Shown here piece by piece: positions 42,331 to 51,580 of a stretch of DNA of 64,000 bases. The stretch lies in the NCBI RefSeq assembly GCF_021729885.1, contig NZ_CP063401.1, positions 3,030,501 through 3,094,500 of the forward strand, in the 5' to 3' direction. A program made the position numbers and the translations under genes. Each line of letters begins with the position of its first letter. Positions within the stretch are counted from its first letter, which is position 1. Below the pieces are notes generated by a model. That model was not told where the DNA came from. It made no database searches and saw only the letters and a list, made by a program, of their open reading frames with translations. Source of the DNA: Devosia sp. SL43. Its GTDB lineage: Bacteria > Pseudomonadota > Alphaproteobacteria > Rhizobiales > Devosiaceae.

Positions 42331-43320
42331 ATGACTTTCCGCGCGCTGGTCACCGATCGGGATGCCGAGGGCAGGGTGAGCTCATCGGTCCAGACACTGA
42401 ACGAGGCCCAGCTGCCTGAGGGCAATGTCACCGTCGATGTCGACTGGGCCGGCCTCAACTACAAGGACGGGCTTTGCCTCACTGGCGGCGGCGGCCTGGT
42501 GCGGACCTATCCGCATGTGGCCGGCATCGACTTTGCCGGGACGGTGCGCGAGAGCGGCGACGACCGCTACAAGGCCGGCGACAAGGTGCTGCTGACCGGG
42601 TGGCGTGTCGGCGAGACCCACTGGGGCGGCTATGCCGAGCGGACGCGGGTCAATGCCGACTGGCTGGTGCCACTGCCGCGCGGGCTGACCACGCGCGATG
42701 TGATGACGATAGGCACCGCCGGCCTGACCGCGATGTTGGCCATCGATCGGCTGGAAGCGGGTGGCCTGACGCCGGAGGCCGGTGAAGTGCTCATCACCGG
42801 CGCGGCGGGCGGCGTCGGCTCGATCGCGACGAGCCTGCTGGCGCGGTTGGGCTATCACGTGGCGGCTTTGTCCGGTCGACCACAGCATGCCGAGGCACTC
42901 AGGACGTTGGGGGCATCGGTGATTATCGATCGCAACGAGTTTCTGGGGCAGCCAGATAAGCCGCTTGAATCGGCGCGGTTCGCGGCGGCCATCGACAATG
43001 TGGGCGGCAAGGTGCTGGGCAAGCTGCTCAAGCAGATCAAGTATGGCGGCCAGGTCGCCAGCGTCGGCAATGCCGGCGGCATCGACCTTTCGACCAACGT
43101 GCTGCCGTTCATCCTGCGGGGGGTAACGCTCATGGGGATCGACAGCGTCATGCAGCCCTATGCCGCCCGGGTGAAGGCCTGGCGCCGTATCGCCCTGACC
43201 CTGGACCTCGCCGCCTATGCGGGGCTGGTGCGGCAGGTCGGGCTGGAGGGGTTGCCCTATGCGGCCACACAGATTTTGGCGGGCGAGGTGATTGGAAGGG
43301 TGCTGGTGCGGCCGCGCTAG
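42331..43320 (+). CDS. acuI: acrylyl-CoA reductase AcuI / YhdH-type zinc-free alcohol dehydrogenase
   Basis: A 329-residue medium-chain reductase of the YhdH/AcuI group: LNYKDGLCLTG near 48, HVAGIDFAGTV, GTAGLTAMLAIDRLE, nucleotide-binding GAAGGVGSIATSLLARLGY and the tail YAATQILAGEVIGRVLVR. The group lacks the zinc ligands of alcohol dehydrogenases, uses NADPH, and reduces acryloyl-CoA and related enones. Which substrate is used here is not evident from neighbours. Its stop shares CTAG with the convergent ABC gene. Confidence 0.88.
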   Translation: MTFRALVTDRDAEGRVSSSVQTLNEAQLPEGNVTVDVDWAGLNYKDGLCLTGGGGLVRTYPHVAGIDFAGTVRESGDDRYKAGDKVLLTGWRVGETHWGGYAERTRVNADWLVPLPRGLTTRDVMTIGTAGLTAMLAIDRLEAGGLTPEAGEVLITGAAGGVGSIATSLLARLGYHVAALSGRPQHAEALRTLGASVIIDRNEFLGQPDKPLESARFAAAIDNVGGKVLGKLLKQIKYGGQVASVGNAGGIDLSTNVLPFILRGVTLMGIDSVMQPYAARVKAWRRIALTLDLAAYAGLVRQVGLEGLPYAATQILAGEVIGRVLVRPR

Positions 43321-45194
43321 CGATACCCAGCGGCCTGCAGCTCAAACAGCTCGGCATAGCGTCCGCGCAGGGCGACCAGCTCCTCGTGTGAGCCCGATTC
43401 CAGGATCGCGCCATTCTCCAGAACAAGGATACGGTCGGCCATGCGGACCGTCGAGAAGCGGTGCGAGATGATTACGGCAGTCTTGCCGACCGCCAGGCTC
43501 TTGAAGCGGGAGAACACCTCGGCCTCGGCCTTGGCGTCGAGCGCGGCGGTTGGTTCGTCGAGGATGATCAGGTCGGCGTCGCGCATATAGGCGCGGGCGA
43601 TGGCGACCTTCTGCCATTCGCCGCCGCTGAGGTCGCGGCCCTTCTTGAACAGGCGACCCAGTTGCTGGTCATAACCCTCTGGGAGCTTGGCGATGACGGC
43701 GTCGGCCAGGCTCCGTTCGGCGGCATCGGCAATGACCGCCATGTCATGCTGCTGTTCGATGCGGCCGACGCCGATATTCTCGCGGGCCGAGAGGCTGTAG
43801 CGGATAAAGTCCTGGAAGATCACCCCGATATGGGCGTGGATATCGGCGACGGCAAAATCCTTGAGGTCGATGCCGTCGACGGTGATGCGACCTTCATTGG
43901 GATCGTAAAGCCGGGTCAGCAGCTTGACGATGGTCGTCTTGCCGGCGCCGTTCTCGCCCACCAGCGCCAGCGTTTCGCCGGCCCGAAGGGTGAAGCTCAG
44001 GTGGCGGATCGCCCAGCCTTCGGTGTCCGGATATCGGAAACCGACATTGTCGAAGACGATGCCATCGTTGATTGGTTGCGGGAATGGCTTCGGACTGGCC
44101 GGCGACAGAATGGTCGGTTCGATTTCGAAGAAGCTGAACAGGTCGTCCAGATACATCGACTGCCCGGCGATCTGGGTGAAGCCGAGCAGGATTTTCTGGA
44201 ACAACCCGTTGAGCCTCAGGAACGAGCCGGACAGGAAGGCGAGATCGCCGATGGTGAAGTCGCCGGTAATGGTGCGCCAGACGATGAAGCCGTAGGCGCC
44301 ATAGTAGGTCAGCGTCGAGATGGCCGAGAACAGGGCGCCCCAGGCGGCGCGCTGGGTCGAGAGCGTGCGGTTCTCGAGAAAGATGGTGTGGGCGAGCTGT
44401 TTGAAGCGCTCGATGAGGAAAGCGCCGAGGCCGAAGAGTTTGATCTCCTTGGCCGTCTCGGCGCTGGCCCCGACATGGCGGATATATTCGAGCTCGCGCC
44501 GCTCCGGCGTGCGCCAGCGGCTCATGAAATAGGCCAGCGTATTGAAGCGCGTCTCGCCCCAGATGGCCGGCACGAAACTCAGCGGCAGCAGCAGGATCAG
44601 CCACGGCGCATAGACGAAGAGACCGGCGCCGAGCGTAATGACGGTGATGATGTCCTGCGCCTGGCCGAACATCTGGCTCAGCAGCGCATTGCGCCCGGCC
44701 GCCTGGCGGCGGGCGCGTTCGAGGCGGTCCTGATATTCGGCCGATTCGAAATGCATCAGGTCGAGCTTGGCGGCATGGGCCATCAGCTCGACGCTGACCT
44801 GGTTGGAATGGAGTTCGGAGAGGACGGAATCCACCAGACCCGTCGCCCTGGCCAGGATGTCATTGGCCAGCACCAGGGTCAGTTCGAGCGCCAGCAGCGC
44901 CAGCATGGGATTGAGCGTGCCGCTGCTCCACCAATCCATGAAAGCCGGGCCTGGCGGCGTGATGCTGCTGAGGCGGACCACCTCGTCGACGATGAGTTTG
45001 GCGGCATAGAGCACGGCCACCGGTTGCAGCGAGGCGATGAGGCGCAGGGCAATGCTCGCCGCGGTCAATGGCCGGCTGGTGCGCCAGATCTGCGCCACGA
45101 GCCGGCCGAGATGGCCCAGGTTTTCGAGGCGTTCTTTGAAGGTGGGGGCTTTGTCGGGCGTGGGCGGCGGACGGCGCCCCGGGAGGTCGGTCAT
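43317..45194 (-). CDS. ABC exporter, fused permease-ATPase
   Basis: A 625-residue half-transporter: six membrane helices in the first 350 residues (e.g. AASIALRLIASLQPVAVLYAAKLIVDEV) and an ATPase domain with Walker A LVGENGAGKTT, Q-loop VIFQDFIRYSLSARENI, signature LSGGEWQKVAIARAYM, Walker B LIILDEPTAALD and switch His in VIISHRFSTVRMADRI. The closest-looking relatives are multidrug/lipid or peptide exporters that act as homodimers. The start is placed at 45194 (MTDLPGRRPP); the frame upstream is repeat sequence. Confidence 0.88.
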   Translation of the reverse strand: MTDLPGRRPPPTPDKAPTFKERLENLGHLGRLVAQIWRTSRPLTAASIALRLIASLQPVAVLYAAKLIVDEVVRLSSITPPGPAFMDWWSSGTLNPMLALLALELTLVLANDILARATGLVDSVLSELHSNQVSVELMAHAAKLDLMHFESAEYQDRLERARRQAAGRNALLSQMFGQAQDIITVITLGAGLFVYAPWLILLLPLSFVPAIWGETRFNTLAYFMSRWRTPERRELEYIRHVGASAETAKEIKLFGLGAFLIERFKQLAHTIFLENRTLSTQRAAWGALFSAISTLTYYGAYGFIVWRTITGDFTIGDLAFLSGSFLRLNGLFQKILLGFTQIAGQSMYLDDLFSFFEIEPTILSPASPKPFPQPINDGIVFDNVGFRYPDTEGWAIRHLSFTLRAGETLALVGENGAGKTTIVKLLTRLYDPNEGRITVDGIDLKDFAVADIHAHIGVIFQDFIRYSLSARENIGVGRIEQQHDMAVIADAAERSLADAVIAKLPEGYDQQLGRLFKKGRDLSGGEWQKVAIARAYMRDADLIILDEPTAALDAKAEAEVFSRFKSLAVGKTAVIISHRFSTVRMADRILVLENGAILESGSHEELVALRGRYAELFELQAAGYR

Positions 45195-45267
45195 GGGGCG
45201 ATGATAGCGGGGGCGGGTGAAGGGGGGAATACGTTTGAAAATTAAGGAGTCGTAATGATTTTGCCGG

Positions 45268-45434
45268 ACCATCAGTCGACGCCCTCCCCCCTTGTGGGGA
45301 GGGATCAAGGGTGGGGTTCACACGCATGGAGCTTGCGGAACCATACCCCCTTCCTGCTCGATAACGGACTTAGCGAAGGGCTAAGTCCTATCTCGCTTCC
45401 CTCCCCACAAGGGGGAGGGTTGACGACTGATGGT
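45268..45434. repeat. CCCTCCC-type paired palindrome with ACCATCAGTCGAC ends
   Basis: ACCATCAGTCGACGCCCTCC at 45268 faces TGACGACTGATGGT ending 45434, with a smaller inverted repeat of the form CCCTCCCC...GGGGAGGG next to each end. The arms match over about 35 nt with few mismatches. Same class as 26944-27032. Confidence 0.75.
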
Positions 45435-45452
45435 TTCGCCATCCTGACAGTG

Positions 45453-45489
45453 GCCTCGGGTTAGGCCCGACGGCCGGTGGGTGGGGCGG
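45453..45489. repeat. solitary degenerate arm of the second-type REPIN
   Basis: CCTCGGGTTAGGCCCGA followed by CGGCCGGTGGGTGGGGCGGG resembles the arm plus GGTGGGTGGGG tail of the elements at 19395-19486 and 19857-19900. It is a single arm, with mutations, and no nuclease gene nearby. Confidence 0.5.
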
Positions 45490-45497
45490 GATGGCGA

Positions 45498-46487
45498 TCA
45501 ATACCGCTCGAACGCCTTGGGCTTGTTGCCCATGATGGCCTCGATCTTTTCGACCACGTCCGGCGTCAGCTTGGACTTGGACTTGAGTGAGGCCAGGTTG
45601 TCCTCGAGTTGCGACTTCTTGGACGCGCCCAGGATGACTGTCGAGACATGCGGGTTGGAAAGGCACCAGAGCAGGGCCAGGTGATGCACCGGCAGGCCGA
45701 TTTCCTTGGCGAGCTTGGCCAGCTGCGCGATCTTGTCGAGCTTGGCCTTGCCCTCTTCGCTGGTCCATTCCTTCTTGAGCCATTCGTAGCCCGGCAGGTT
45801 CATGCGGCTGTCTGATGGAATGCCGTCATTGTATTTGCCGGTGAGGGCGCCCGAGGCCAGCGGCGACCAGATGGTGGTGCCCAGGCCCATCAGGTCATAG
45901 AGCGGCAGGTAGTCGTGCTCGACCTTTTCGCGGACGAAGAGGTTGTATTGCGGCTGCTCCATCTGCGGGCCGATGAGGTTGTGGGCCTTGGCCACGGCCC
46001 AGGCTTCGGTGAGCTGCTGGGCGGTCCATTCGGAGGTGCCCCAGTACAGCACCTTGCCCTGGGTGATGAGGTTGTGCATCGCCCAGACGGTTTCCTCGAT
46101 CGGGGTATCGATGTCGGGGCGGTGGCAGAAATAGAGGTCGAGATAATCGACGCGTAGGCGCTTGAGCGCGGCATGGGCCGCTTCGGTGACATGCTTGCGG
46201 GAAAGGCCCTTCTGCGTCGGCTTGCTGCCGCCCCAGAACACCTTGGACGACACGGCATAGCTGTCTCGGCTCCAGCCCAGTTCCTGCAGGGCTGCGCCCA
46301 TCAGCGCTTCGGATTCGCCGGCCTCATAGCCTTCGGCATTGTCGAAGAAATTGACGCCTTCGTCATAGGCCAGGCTCATCAGCGCCATGGCTTCTTTCTG
46401 GTCGACCTGTTTGGAAAAAGTGACCCAGCTTCCAAGCGACAGTTCGCTGACCTTGAGGCCAGATTTGCCCAAGCGACGATATTCCAT
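45498..46487 (-). CDS. aldo/keto reductase (AKR6 / K+ channel beta-subunit type)
   Basis: A 329-residue (alpha/beta)8 NADPH-dependent reductase. The catalytic tetrad is visible: Asp in NFFDNAEGYEAG, its Tyr four residues on, Lys in AVSSKVFWGG and His in YFCHRPDIDTP. The tail (STVILGASKKSQLEDNL) binds the cofactor phosphate. The AKR6-like length and KLGKSGLKVSELSLGSW-type opening suggest a general aldehyde reductase. Start codon at 46487 lies directly at the conserved first strand. Confidence 0.93.
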   Translation of the reverse strand: MEYRRLGKSGLKVSELSLGSWVTFSKQVDQKEAMALMSLAYDEGVNFFDNAEGYEAGESEALMGAALQELGWSRDSYAVSSKVFWGGSKPTQKGLSRKHVTEAAHAALKRLRVDYLDLYFCHRPDIDTPIEETVWAMHNLITQGKVLYWGTSEWTAQQLTEAWAVAKAHNLIGPQMEQPQYNLFVREKVEHDYLPLYDLMGLGTTIWSPLASGALTGKYNDGIPSDSRMNLPGYEWLKKEWTSEEGKAKLDKIAQLAKLAKEIGLPVHHLALLWCLSNPHVSTVILGASKKSQLEDNLASLKSKSKLTPDVVEKIEAIMGNKPKAFERY

Positions 46488-46660
46488 GTGACTGTTCCTG
46501 CTGTTTGCGGCTCCGAGGCCGCTTCACTCCATCGGCATTCGGCGATGGATGTTTGCGTTCATACGACCTGTGGGATTGTCTGTAAAGTCGTCTCCCGCAC
46601 GTCATTGAACCATCACGCCGACAAGGCGTTCCATGATCACGGCTGAAAGGATTATCGACA

Positions 46661-47035
46661 ATGCTCAAGGACAAGGACTCTGCCGCCATCGTCGCGGTGT
46701 CGGATATCGCGCGGGCCAAGGGCTTTTATGCCGATACACTGGGCCTAGACCTGGTGCACGGCGATGACAACATGCTGATCTTCAAAACCGGCGCGACGCA
46801 GCTGGTGGTCTATGTTTCGGACTATGCCGGGACCAACCAGGCCAATGCGGTTGTATGGGGCTTGGGTGACGAGATCGAGGCGATCGCCGCAGTCTTGAGA
46901 GAGAAGGGCGTCAGGTTCGAGCACTATCCGCACATGGGCATGGACTATACCGGCGGCGTCCATTCCAGCGGCGACTTCAGGGCCGTATGGCTGAAGGATC
47001 CGGATGGGAATATCCTGCATCTGAACAATATGTAG
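46661..47035 (+). CDS. VOC (glyoxalase/bleomycin-resistance fold) protein
   Basis: A 124-residue protein of the vicinal-oxygen-chelate fold: SAAIVAVSDIARAKGFYADTLGL at the start, a mid strand (NMLIFKTGATQLVVYVS) and the C-terminal LKDPDGNILHLNN with Asp/His-type metal ligands. The function is unassigned; members include glyoxalases, dioxygenases and drug-binding proteins. It is divergent from the aldo/keto reductase gene, so a shared role in aldehyde handling is possible but not shown. Confidence 0.85.
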   Translation: MLKDKDSAAIVAVSDIARAKGFYADTLGLDLVHGDDNMLIFKTGATQLVVYVSDYAGTNQANAVVWGLGDEIEAIAAVLREKGVRFEHYPHMGMDYTGGVHSSGDFRAVWLKDPDGNILHLNNM

Positions 47036-47036
47036 C

Positions 47037-47163
47037 TGCCACGCCCTCGTGGTTCGAGGCTCGCGAAGAACTCGCACCTCACCATGAGGGCTACTGGTAC
47101 CGCGCTAACAACAGCCCTCATGTGAGGTGCACTTCTTCAGCGCCTCGACCACGAGGACGTGGC
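47037..47163. repeat. nested palindromic repeat, copy 2 of 2
   Basis: Outer arms TGCCACGCCCTCGTGGTTCG and CGCCTCGACCACGAGGACGTG with inner arms CACCTCACCATGAGGG and CCCTCATGTGAGGTG. Same family as 40635-40765, again between convergent genes and touching the stop codons on both sides. Confidence 0.8.
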
Positions 47164-47164
47164 A

Positions 47165-47869
47165 CTACGGCCGCTCGCGCAGGAACCGGGCGAGATCATC
47201 CGTCACATGGTGGACATGCGGGCCGGCGGCGCGGCCCAGTTCCCAGGCCTCCACTTGCTCATGGGCATAGTCTTCGGCGGCGACCACCTGCACGGTTGTC
47301 ATGCCCACTTCATGCGGCACGACGAGATTCTTTTCGAGGTCGTCGAACATGGCGGCACGGCTGGGGTCAATGCCGTGCAGGGCAAAGAAACCGTCATAGG
47401 CCGCCTTGTGCGGCTTGGGCACGTAGGTCATGGCGCGGATATCGTGGACATGCTCGAACAGGTCGTCGCCACCAAGCTGGCGCAGCACGGATCGGGCATG
47501 GCCGACATCGCCATTGGTCAGGATGAACTTGCGGCCGGGCAGGGCGCGGATGGTGTCAACCAGGTCAGGGTGGGCGATAACCGGCGAGTAGTCGATGGCA
47601 TGGACGCTGGTGAGGAAATGATCGGGATCGATCTCATGGCGCGTCATCAGGCCGTTCAGCGTCGTGCCATAGTCGCGGTAGTAGGTTTTCTGCAGGCTAC
47701 GGGCGGAATCGAAATCGAGCTGGGTCACGTCCATCACATAGTTGGTGATGCGCGTATCGATCTGGGCGAAGAGGTTGCAGGTGCGTGGATAGAGGGTGTT
47801 GTCGAGGTCAAACACCCAATCGGTCACGTGGCTGAGGCTTCTAGTGGCAGGCGGCGCAAGGTCGTTCAT
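47165..47869 (-). CDS. pyrimidine 5'-nucleotidase-like HAD hydrolase
   Basis: A 234-residue HAD enzyme with nucleophile motif WVFDLDNTLYPRTCNLF, motif II FILTNGDVGHA, lysine in YVPKPHKAAY and the acidic AAMFDDLEKNL motif. The LDNTLYP form is characteristic of the Sdt1/Phm8-like pyrimidine 5'-nucleotidase group. The start at 47869 (MNDLAPPATRS) is chosen because the frame upstream crosses the hairpin that follows the neighbouring gene. Confidence 0.9.
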   Translation of the reverse strand: MNDLAPPATRSLSHVTDWVFDLDNTLYPRTCNLFAQIDTRITNYVMDVTQLDFDSARSLQKTYYRDYGTTLNGLMTRHEIDPDHFLTSVHAIDYSPVIAHPDLVDTIRALPGRKFILTNGDVGHARSVLRQLGGDDLFEHVHDIRAMTYVPKPHKAAYDGFFALHGIDPSRAAMFDDLEKNLVVPHEVGMTTVQVVAAEDYAHEQVEAWELGRAAGPHVHHVTDDLARFLRERP

Positions 47870-47912
47870 GCCGCCAATATAGGCCAAAATGCTGAAGGAT
47901 TCACGTAACGGG

Positions 47913-47945
47913 TTTGGGAACGGCGCCTGTAGCGCCGTTCCCAAA
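47913..47945 (-). terminator. perfect 14-bp hairpin after the secreted-protein gene
   Basis: TTTGGGAACGGCGC (47913-47926) and GCGCCGTTCCCAAA (47932-47945) are exact complements around a 5-nt loop, 5 nt past the stop of the minus-strand gene ending at 47950. No T-tract follows, but the stem is strong. Confidence 0.6.
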
Positions 47946-47949
47946 GATA

Positions 47950-49200
47950 TCACTCAGCAGCAGCCGTATTGGCTTCCACGGCAAAGCCGAGGGCCGAGAT
48001 CAGCCCAGCCGGGTTGGCAGCGGCGGCCATCAGCACCAGCACCGAGGTCGGCGACGGCGGGGCAACCTTGACTTCAAGGCTCTTCGGATCGTCGAGGAAT
48101 TCGGAAACCGGCGGCACGATGACGTCGTTGAGTTCCGGAATGCCGGTCTCGGCGATCACGCCAGGCAGCATGGCCTTGAGGCCTTCGACGAACGTGGCGC
48201 GATCGGCGCCCGAGGACGATGCGAAGAAGTCGAGCAGCTTGGGCGCCAGGCCGGCATCGTCATAGCGCACCGAAGCGCCAATGACCGACACGCCCTGCAT
48301 GATGGCCATGCCCTGCATCATCTGGGCCTGCGACTGCTCTTCGGTCATCTCGCCGCCACCGCTCATGGAGGCCTGCATGGCGTAGATCTGGTCGAGCACG
48401 GCCGGGGTGAAGCCCGAAATGTCGGCAGTGATGTTAAGGGCGCCGACATCGGCAAAGTCGAACAGCATTTCGCCGACTGTCATGCGACCGTCAGCCATCG
48501 ACCAGGTGAAGTCGCCGGTGATGTCGCCGGAGATGGAGGTGAGGCCCAGGGCTTCGATGATGGCGCCGGCGGAAGGGTCTTCCTCGCTGACGGTCGACAG
48601 GTCGGCGGTGATGCCGCTGATCGCCAAGGTCGAAGCCACGTCGGTCAGCTCGGTCGCGCCGTGCTGCGGATTGAAGGTGGAGCCGGCTTCGATAGAGTCG
48701 ATCGAGATGACCTCTTCGCCATCGCGCGTCACCGACAGGGGGCCGGTCGAGAAAGTTTCATAAAGCTGCATCAGGCCGATCGCCGGCACCGGACTGCCAG
48801 CTGGCAGGTAGAAGCCGTCAACGCGGATGTCGGACAGGGTGACATGGCCGGTCGGCTCTTCGGCGAAGTCGGTGTCGATATCGGGAATGGTCAGGGATTC
48901 AGCCATGTAGCTGCCATCGGCATTCTCGGTCACGCCCGAGAAGGTCAGCTCGGTGTCGAAGGTCATGGTCTCCATCGGCGCCTCAGGCGTCGAGACGATG
49001 GTCACGCTGCCGCCGTCGATAGTGATGGTGTCGCCGTCGAGCGTTGCTTCGCCCAGCGTGACGTCGTAGCCGATGGTCTTGTAGACTTCGATGATGCGGT
49101 CGGCGAATGCCTGCGCTTCGAGCGCATTGGCCTGGCCCATCATGACGGCGGTCGCGACGCCGCCAAGCAGCATCGTGGTGGCAATTTTGGTGATCGTCAT
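47950..49200 (-). CDS. secreted protein of unknown function, acidic and beta-rich
   Basis: A 416-residue protein with a clean signal peptide (TKIATTMLLGGVATAVMMG, cleavage after ANA). The mature part is acidic, Thr/Ser/Gly-rich and strand-like, with repeated short units such as SLTIPDIDTDF and TLAISGITADLSTVS. A Met/Gln-rich helical patch (EEQSQAQMMQGMAIMQGV) sits near 300. I recognise no domain. The start at 49200 follows GGAGAAGACG. Likely periplasmic or surface; it stands alone with its own hairpin terminator. Confidence 0.72.
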   Translation of the reverse strand: MTITKIATTMLLGGVATAVMMGQANALEAQAFADRIIEVYKTIGYDVTLGEATLDGDTITIDGGSVTIVSTPEAPMETMTFDTELTFSGVTENADGSYMAESLTIPDIDTDFAEEPTGHVTLSDIRVDGFYLPAGSPVPAIGLMQLYETFSTGPLSVTRDGEEVISIDSIEAGSTFNPQHGATELTDVASTLAISGITADLSTVSEEDPSAGAIIEALGLTSISGDITGDFTWSMADGRMTVGEMLFDFADVGALNITADISGFTPAVLDQIYAMQASMSGGGEMTEEQSQAQMMQGMAIMQGVSVIGASVRYDDAGLAPKLLDFFASSSGADRATFVEGLKAMLPGVIAETGIPELNDVIVPPVSEFLDDPKSLEVKVAPPSPTSVLVLMAAAANPAGLISALGFAVEANTAAAE

Positions 49201-49387
49201 CGTCTTCTCCGGCTTTGTTTGTCTTGCTTTGGCGGGGCAGGCGGAATGAACAGTAGAGTGGAGCCCATCTCCCCCGCAGATGGCCCCTTGTCCCTTGAAT
49301 TGCAATAGAATCTGGCCAGAACGCGGCCCTGATTTCTATTCGCGGTTTATTGCGACATAACGATGTACCGCAGATGAACGGCGCCGT

Positions 49388-50911
49388 TCAGCCGCGTTCA
49401 TGGTCGAGGAACTGGCGGTAGGCCGGATTGTCGGTCTCGTCCCAATAAGGAAAGCCGACAGCATCGATATGGGCGATGAAGTCGGCGCGCGTCGATGGCG
49501 GGACCTGTACACCGACCAGCACGCGGCCATAGTCGGCGCCGTGATTGCGATAATGAAACAGCGAGATGTTCCATTCGTCGTTGAGGCCCTCGAGGAATTT
49601 CAGCAGGGCGCCGGGTCGCTCCGGAAACTGGAAGCGATAGACCGTCTCGTCGGCCAGGTCGTTGACCCGCCCGCCGACCATGTAGCGGACATGGAGCTTC
49701 GCCACCTCGTTGTCGGTCATGTCGATGACCCTGAGGCCGTGATTCTGCAGCAGGCTGATGATCTCGTGCTTTTCCGCGTCGCCGCGACTGAGTTTGACGC
49801 CGACGAAAATCTTGGCCGTGGCGCCATGGGCGAAGCGATAGTTGAACTCGGTGATCGAGCGTTGGCCGAGCAGCCGGATGAAGGCGCGATAGCTGCCCGG
49901 TTGTTCCGGGATTTCCACCGCCAGCAGCGCCTCGGCGCGCTCGCCGATTTCTGCGCGTTCAGCCACATAGCGCAGCCGGTCAAAATTGACATTGGCGCCG
50001 GAGTTTATGGCAATGAGGGCGCCACGCGGGGCCTCGCCAAGCTCAACTTGGCGGCGCAGACCGGCCAACGCCAGGGCGCCCGCCGGTTCGGCAATGGCGC
50101 GCATGTCATCGAAGATGTCCTTGATGGCAGCGCAGATCTCGTCGGCGGTGACGGTGACAATATCGTCGAGCAATTCGCGGCAGATGCGGAACGTCTCCGT
50201 GCCGACCTGGCGTACGGCCACGCCATCTGCAAATAGCCCCACCTGGTCGAGCGCCACCGGATGGCCCGCCGCGATCGCCGCCTTCATGCTGGCGGCTTCC
50301 TCTGGCTCGACGCCGATGACCCTGATCTCGGGCCGCAGGAACTTGACGAAGGCGGCGATACCGGCGGCGAGGCCACCACCACCTACGGGGATGTAGATGG
50401 CGCCGATTTCGCCCGGATGCTGGCGCAGCAGCTCCATGCCGATGGTGCCCTGGCCGGCAATGACATCAGGATCGTCGAAGGGGTGGACCACGACATAGCC
50501 GTGTTTTTCGGCCAGTTCGGCCGCATGCGCGCGGGCGGCGTCGAAGCCATCGCCGAACAGCACCACCTCGCCGCCCAGCCGGCGTACGGCGCCGATCTTG
50601 ATGACAGGTGTGGTCGTCGGCATGACGATGACGGCGTGCATGCCCAGCCGGGTGGCGGACAGCGCCACACCCTGGGCATGATTGCCCGCCGAAGCGCAGA
50701 TGACGCCGCGGGCACGTTCCTCTGCGGTCAGCTGGGCGATGCGATTATGCGCGCCGCGAATCTTGAACGAGAAGACCGGCTGCATATCCTCGCGCTTGAG
50801 CAGCACCTCGGCACCGAGGCGTGCCGAGAGCAAGTTCATCTTTTCGAGCGGGGTTTCCTCGGCCACTTCATAGACCGACGAGGTGAGGATGCGGCGGACA
50901 TAATCCTGCAT
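49388..50911 (-). CDS. ilvA: threonine ammonia-lyase, biosynthetic (IlvA)
   Basis: A 507-residue PLP enzyme that makes 2-oxobutanoate from threonine, the first step to isoleucine. PLP-lysine motif FSFKIRGAHNR, phosphate-binding loop GGGGLAAG, SAGNHAQGVALSA and two C-terminal ACT-like regulatory domains (about 325-505), the long form feedback-inhibited by isoleucine. The start at 50911 (MQDYVRRIL) matches the family; the extension upstream is not conserved-looking. Single gene between the secreted-protein gene and a divergent DDN-like gene. Confidence 0.95.
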   Translation of the reverse strand: MQDYVRRILTSSVYEVAEETPLEKMNLLSARLGAEVLLKREDMQPVFSFKIRGAHNRIAQLTAEERARGVICASAGNHAQGVALSATRLGMHAVIVMPTTTPVIKIGAVRRLGGEVVLFGDGFDAARAHAAELAEKHGYVVVHPFDDPDVIAGQGTIGMELLRQHPGEIGAIYIPVGGGGLAAGIAAFVKFLRPEIRVIGVEPEEAASMKAAIAAGHPVALDQVGLFADGVAVRQVGTETFRICRELLDDIVTVTADEICAAIKDIFDDMRAIAEPAGALALAGLRRQVELGEAPRGALIAINSGANVNFDRLRYVAERAEIGERAEALLAVEIPEQPGSYRAFIRLLGQRSITEFNYRFAHGATAKIFVGVKLSRGDAEKHEIISLLQNHGLRVIDMTDNEVAKLHVRYMVGGRVNDLADETVYRFQFPERPGALLKFLEGLNDEWNISLFHYRNHGADYGRVLVGVQVPPSTRADFIAHIDAVGFPYWDETDNPAYRQFLDHERG

Positions 50912-51051
50912 GGCGGCACTCCAGTGTTGGTCCGGGAGGGACGCCGCGGCGGCAGATTTGTCAACTGGCCGGGGGTCGACTGGTTGATTGACCCGCAACC
51001 ATCGGCGTGGAATGATCGTTGATTAACGATATAGCAGTGCGAGGCAGCAGC

Positions 51052-51477
51052 ATGAGCGATTTCAACGAAAAGGTCATCGCCGACTTCAAAACGAGTGGCG
51101 GCAAGCCGGGCGGCTACTTCAAGGACGCGCCCGTGCTGTTGCTCTATACAAAGGGTGCCAAATCCGGCGCCGAGCGCCTGTCACCCCTGATGTATCTGCA
51201 ACAGGACGAAGACGGTCCGATCTACATCTTCGCATCCTATGGCGGGGCGCCAAACAATCCGGCCTGGTTCCATAACCTGGTGGCCCATCCTGACATCGAG
51301 ATCGAGGTCGGCGACGGCACGACCATCGAACGGGTTCGGGTGCATGCGCGGGTAGTCGAGGGCGACGAGCGCGATACGATCTATGCCGAACAGGCCCGCC
51401 GCTTCCCGCAGTTCGCCGGCTACGAGGAGAAGACCACGCGAGAGATCATTCCAGTGGTGGAATTGACGCGGCACTAA
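51052..51477 (+). CDS. nitroreductase/deazaflavin-dependent oxidoreductase family (DUF385, DDN-like)
   Basis: A 141-residue split-barrel protein: FNEKVIADFKTSGGKPGGYF, PVLLLYTKGAKSG, PIYIFASYGGAPNNPAWFHNLVAHPDIEIEVGDG and the RFPQFAGYEEKTTREIIPVVEL tail match the DDN family known from actinobacteria, where members use F420. Cofactor use outside actinobacteria is uncertain and may be flavin. Start at ATG 51052. Confidence 0.88.
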   Translation: MSDFNEKVIADFKTSGGKPGGYFKDAPVLLLYTKGAKSGAERLSPLMYLQQDEDGPIYIFASYGGAPNNPAWFHNLVAHPDIEIEVGDGTTIERVRVHARVVEGDERDTIYAEQARRFPQFAGYEEKTTREIIPVVELTRH

Positions 51478-51517
51478 GTCGGTGTGATCTGCGCCCAGAA
51501 TGCATAGCTGCAATGTC

Positions 51518-51537
51518 TCAATCAAATGATTGATTGA
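51518..51537. promoter_or_regulatory. TetR-type operator upstream of the tetR-MFS pair
   Basis: TCAATCA (51518-51524), six bases, TGATTGA (51531-51537): a perfect palindrome of the length bound by TetR dimers, 44 nt before the TetR start. Confidence 0.6.
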
Positions 51538-51580
51538 TGCGCAGATCAGGCGTATAGGCTCCTCGCAAACGAGGCGGCCC

